From contig WIXG01000107.1 in the NCBI GenBank assembly GCA_009869945.1, forward strand, positions 124,001 through 188,000: a stretch of 64,000 nucleotides of DNA. Reading direction: 5' to 3'. This document shows, piece after piece, positions 59,140 through 64,000 of the stretch. Positions within the stretch are counted from its first letter, which is position 1. Every line of letters starts with the position of its first letter. This DNA is from Mesaphorura yosii. Its lineage: Eukaryota > Arthropoda > Collembola > Poduromorpha > Tullbergiidae. The notes under the pieces are model-generated. The model made no database searches. It was not told the DNA's origin and saw only the letters and a program-made list of their open reading frames with translations. A program made the position numbers and the translations under genes.

Positions 59140-62100
59140 GTTAATAACTTTACGCAAACATAATGCTTTCTTTGCATGTTTTCACGCGCACGGTCGGTCG
59201 GTTTATGACAAAGATGAATGCTTTACTTATTCATGAGTTATGGGAGGTAATGATTGACAGTTGGAAGGCAATTTTGGGTGAATAAGAAAAGGCAGGGAGA
59301 CTAGGAAAGTGTCCAATTTTGCACGGTAGTAGTGTGAGTTGTCAATATTTTAGACAACTTTTGACATCAATCCTGAAGCGAACCAATTTAAGTTTGCACG
59401 CGAATTGGGCGATAGTAGGTCAGCGGTGCTGGATTCGGTGGGCAATATCTAGTCGACAATGTAATAAAATAAAACTGAATCCTGAGAGAATCCGTGCACT
59501 CATGGCTTTTCAACATTCTGGAATTCATGACAGTTTTAGTAGTCAACAAGTAATAAAACTAATTCCGGCTAATGATTGCTAACGACTCGGATACTAATTG
59601 CATCTTTGCATTTGACTACAAGTTGTACACAATTACTGTTGAACAGCTGAACTGCATACAGATTGTCTTGCTGTTGTTGCTGTACAGAATTAGCTCTATT
59701 AATATTGTGCGACAAGTCTGAGCCGAACGTCGTGACACACGTGCGCCGTGGTTTATTAGTTTCTTCCACTTTTATTATTTAGTGCTGTGTAAAATACTAT
59801 TATTAAATAATAACCTCTTCGCCGAAGTGTTTGTTGTGCAAGAGAAAGGCGGGCAGGCGGGAGAGACGGAGCGACAACACAATCGTGACTGAAAAATAAT
59901 GGTATTGCGTAATATTCGGCCCTTACACAGGAAAGCGGAAACCTCTGGCAAAATGTTGCTACTGAACGTAATTACATTCGGAACTGCTGGATTGTTACCC
60001 GCATATTAAACCAGCCTGTGGCATGCACGCATGTGTTTCACTTGCCTGTGCCCGAAGGACCGTGCAGCAAATTCTTGATAAAATTGCGGAAAAGATCTGG
60101 CGACTCGGATAAAATAATCGAATAGTCACAGTTTGTGCGTTGTTTATTTCACTTTGTACTTTCTCCAGTTATTGATTTCTTCGGGCTGCACTGTAGCTTT
60201 AAATGAAATTAGAGCGTCCAATTTCGCGAGGCACGAGGCAGACTTCGATTCGCTGTGACTTCCTCAGAGAATTAGCTGCAATTATTAGACTCGGACGAGA
60301 GAAGGTTATGGAATTATTTCTCCAAGATTGAAATCTTAGAGTGGTGTTATGTATCTCTCTTCCATCAGGCTGCGAGCTCTAATTTTTACAAGCCGCACCA
60401 TGAATGGCATATTAAGAATCATTACCGCCGCAATAATCATAAAGCGCTTGCAGTTATAACGAATCTTTAGAGATCGGTTTATTACACACCTAAAAGAAGT
60501 TATTTTTCTCCAAGGTTGGTCCTAGCCAGTCAACAGTCATCATGAACACATCATAATTATAGATTAGAGTTGTAACACAGAGCCGCGAGCAGTGCAGGGC
60601 AAAGCTTAGCGCAGAGGCAAGCACGAGAGAAAACAGGAAGGAAAATATTTTGGACACGAGTGAAAGGAGCTGAAGCACGAAATACCAAACACGAAATACC
60701 AGCAGCAGCAAGAGCACAAACGAATACATAAATCTTATCTCGATTACAAAATATACGGCCAAGCATTGAGAGCGGGCAATGCAGCGAAGCAGCGCATGCA
60801 AGGGAAAAGTCATAAATCATCGCAAATATCACCGAGATAGTATTTATATATTTGTCAAAATTTGGAAGTAAAATGATTATTTACGAAATACATACCACTG
60901 GAATTTCACGCAACGAGGCCATGAGAGCGAGCCGCCATTATGTACGGCTCTGACAGTAAACGTCAACGATGGCAAAGTGAATTTTTGTCAAGTCAAGTAC
61001 TACGACTCTCTTTCATTTCATGGTAATCGGGCAAAGAAAAACGTTACATTAACATTACTCAATTCCATTCTTCCTCTGGTCCAAATTACTCTTTCTTAGT
61101 TTACTGTAGCTGTGCCGTGACCATTATTGAAAGCATATCACGTTACTTAAAAGCCTGTATGTAATTCCCGAGATTTCACTGCGTCTTTGAATTGTGTCGC
61201 TCCTTGAATTTCAAAGTTCTCATAAATCGGAGAGGAGCAGCCATGATGACAAAAGAGCTTCGTCTCGCAGACAGACGAGACGACGTGAATATTTTGGTTA
61301 GAAATGATTTATTTATAAGTCGTAAAATGTGAACATCTGAGGTTGTTGTTCGACAGAAGGATTTTATGGTGTCGTTGTCTTGTCCCTCCTTCCTTCCCGT
61401 ACATAAACCCAAACTATTAAAGTTTAAATCCTCTGTGTCAACTTGGCGCTTCAAAGACAAGGACCGAGTTATTTGTTGAGAGTAGCATCGAGCATCATCA
61501 TCATCAACATCGACAAACACCAACACTCGAGACTCGGAGTGTTGTTTGCTGTTTGTGTTTGTTTTAGACTCATCGTCGCGCGCCCATTGTGCCTGACCGT
61601 GTATGAGTTGTCTTTGACTCATTCAAAAAGTAAGGCGAGGCAAGAGTGCAAAAGCCGATACGGGATTTTATGAGAAAAGTGCACGGAACAATAAGACCGA
61701 GAAAGTTGCAAGTATTTTCAAATGGATTTTTTCGATTAGCGTTAAAGGCAGACGCTCAATTTTATTTTACTGTCGGCCGTCTGCAGAAAAGCTTTGGTTC
61801 GTGGCGTTTCAGCACACTGACACACAGCGCATCGACCTGCTTGCAATGAGGTTATCTCGTAGTACTTTTCGTATAATCACGGCGGAGAAAAACTTTTGCC
61901 TATCAATCGCAAAGTTCTGTATAGAGATTAATCACATTGTGTCCAACACTAACTAGTCACTGTATCTCCGAGGTTTTCTGAAATTTCACCACGAATTTGT
62001 CAGCCTGATTTGAATTTTTTCCTTCAGTTACATGAACGTGTAGACGCTGACGTATTGTTATTTTATGTTGGAGCGAAGCGCAGAGAAAGTTAGCAGTGCA

Positions 62101-64000
62101 GTAATGGACAATTGACATGAAAAATGCAGCGGCGACAAGTTTTGTGAAATGGATCGCGCTGTTGATTACAGTTTCACATGAACATGAAAGTGTTTCGCCT
62201 AAGAGCAAAATTGCAATGTGTTAGAATTTTAAATGACTTTTGACGAATGTTCGTTTATGGTTTATTGTCTGTACCTGCTTTACGCATAATATCATAAAAG
62301 CAGCGCAACGGTACGCAGTGAATGACTGCATGATCGAATGGCAAACGATGACTTCGCCTTGCAAAACGATTGTATGATCAATACAGTTATTAAGTGCATC
62401 CTATCAATGAATATCTAACGTCTGGATTTTCGCACTTTTATGCACCCTCGCTTTCGTGTTTTCGTATTTTGGTACGAATACAATATGATCCAATCAAAAA
62501 TTAATGTATTCTTCATTTCCAGCCTCTTTCTTTGATGAACGCAACGCCTGCGCTTGATTAACCAACGCGAATTACTGCGTCGACATTCCTTCGAGCAGCA
62601 AGAAGTAGTTCATTAATTTCGCAAGCGAATACACGAATATTTCATTTTGTCTCCGAGGAGCAAGCAAAGATATGCTATGCTGTAAATGCTCGTGCCTAGC
62701 CTACAGTATTACGTAGAATTGCCGGGCAAACATCATGCTTCATAGAGCCCACCGCATCGCCGCACGGCACAGAAGAATAAACTTGCAAGAGAGGAAAATG
62801 ACATTAAATTTAAATATTATTGTGCTTTTAAGAGAGAAAGGCCCTTTGGGGAGGAAATACTTGCAATTACAGCCGCACAAACATTTCTCTCCTTTGAACT
62901 CGTTTCTTCGTGTGCACTATAATAGCAGAGCAAGCAATATTACAATCTTCATTAGAACGACAAGGCAAGCAGGTTTCATCGTGCATGAGCCACGGCCATA
63001 CGCTGTCGGGCTAATGAGGCTGGAGTTTCTCATTTAAACAAATCGTGCATCAAAACTGTGCTTGTCTGCTCGTGCCTTCAAGCCACAATTCAACAGAGTT
63101 TTGGAAAGTGCAAATTTTGGCCTGAGTGAGGTTGCAAACCGATTGACGTGGAACGTAAAATGGCGACGACCACAACTAAGACCGGGACTCGGCTGTTGAC
63201 AATGCGGTCTTTGCAGTCCTTGGACGAATATCACAAAGGCCAAAAATAGAATATTGAGATTTGGTTTATCTCAAATTCAATATTCGTAATGAACCGAGTT
63301 CACACATTTCGTGTGATTACAATTTCATAATGCATGGACCATAAACGATGCTGCGTGCGTTCATTGCGTCCTTGTGAGTTTACTTTTTGGGTCAACTCAT
63401 TCTCCTCTCGTATTTTCAGCATGCATGCATCCTCAACGTACAGGTTGTACTGCTTTCACCGCGCTTGGCGAAAGGCGAGAAATCTATTTTTAGAAATATT
63501 GCAATCATCACTCTCCTGATCTCTTTACAACTCCTGGCTGGTGACGATGATGATAAATCCTGTACTCTTGATTCTGCAACAGCCGAGGACGTTTCCGGAA
63601 GCGTAGTTTTTTTTACCCAGACTAAAAATACATGTTCGGGTCACTTATTGCGATTATTCTGTGACGTAAGCACTAAGCAAAGCGCAGCCCCTGTTTAGGT
63701 ATAATTCCAAATTAACACTCTAACCATAATGAAAGTGTGTCAATCTCCACCCACTATTTTTATCCTCGTACTAAGGCAAACTCGGAAGGCAAAGCAGGTC
63801 AAAGTGACGAATTCACGAATCTTCCTCTCAGGCTTGAGTATTCGAGCCAATTTTGATGGAACGTACGGCACGCGGTAATTTCGTTTTGGTAGAACTTGGA
63901 AGGCCGAGGAATATGAAATTTATTCTGTTATTCGAATGACAGCATCAGTCATGCGTCGTAAGCATATTCGAATGTCATCACTGATCACCAGAAAACTGCA
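59140..64000 (+). other. Start of a long intron of the channel gene; no further exon seen
   Basis: I found no exon encoding the C-linker or cyclic-nucleotide-binding domain here. The open frames are short or lack motifs. One frame near 63.5 kb looks like a signal-peptide-type segment before a donor site but has no start codon; see the findings. Confidence 0.5.

Noticed and set aside
60490-60832. Hydrophobic minus-strand frames
   Set aside because: Leu/Val/Phe-rich translation comes from T-rich DNA in two overlapping frames at once; no start context or domain.
61176-61622. 148-codon minus-strand frame in the channel intron
   Set aside because: Contains translated CAT/ATC microsatellite (poly-Asp) and no recognisable domain; no splice or poly(A) support.
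63540-63560. DDDDK enterokinase-like site
   Set aside because: Arises from a GATGATGATAA-type run in an unproven exon; no support for a real cleavage site.

Overview
The window reads as nuclear DNA of an animal, most likely an arthropod. Genes are split by GT-AG introns, many only about 55-100 bp long, intergenic DNA is AT-rich, and two genes resemble the Drosophila crinkled (myosin VIIa) and Cngl (CNG-channel-like) proteins more than generic family members. I cannot name the species. There is no sign of bacterial, viral or organellar sequence. || Layout from left to right. (1) 1-861, +: 3' part of an HP1-type heterochromatin protein; the window edge cuts through its chromodomain. (2) 1639-3610, +: an eight-exon gene whose middle matches the N-terminal head of fibrous-sheath-interacting protein 2. 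(3) 4041-16923, -: a complete 40-exon unconventional myosin VIIa (2,182 codons by my splicing); its intron 10 holds a frame-broken gene-like stretch on the other strand (11251-12801). (4) 16924-25640: non-coding, with a short MULE-like transposase relic near 19 kb. (5) 25649-27655: a decayed DDE-type transposon ending in a 28-bp tandem repeat. (6) 28328-32480, +: a golgin-97-like GRIP protein (13 exons) whose rod is built from similar phase-0 exons. (7) 32980-33849, -: signal peptidase complex subunit 2. (8) 34501-35184, +: an unrecognised basic protein. (9) 40211-past the right edge, +: the first ten coding exons of a Cngl-type cyclic-nucleotide-gated channel, through S6; the C-linker and nucleotide-binding domain must lie beyond 64 kb. 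Two of its introns carry minus-strand ORFs that share the same C-x8-C-x12-H-V-K finger. || The genes are housekeeping or cytoskeletal neighbours (chromatin, cilium/flagellum, actin motor, Golgi tether, ER signal peptidase, ion channel). I see no operon-like logic or new multi-gene system. The least ordinary things are: the modular heptad-sized exons of the golgin; the antisense finger ORFs in consecutive stretches of the channel gene; three small foldback elements, two flanked by 9- or 11-bp direct repeats; and the frame-broken gene inside the myosin intron. Exon boundaries were set by hand from splice consensus, reading-frame continuity and family similarity; every multi-exon model listed as a CDS keeps frame across all its junctions.
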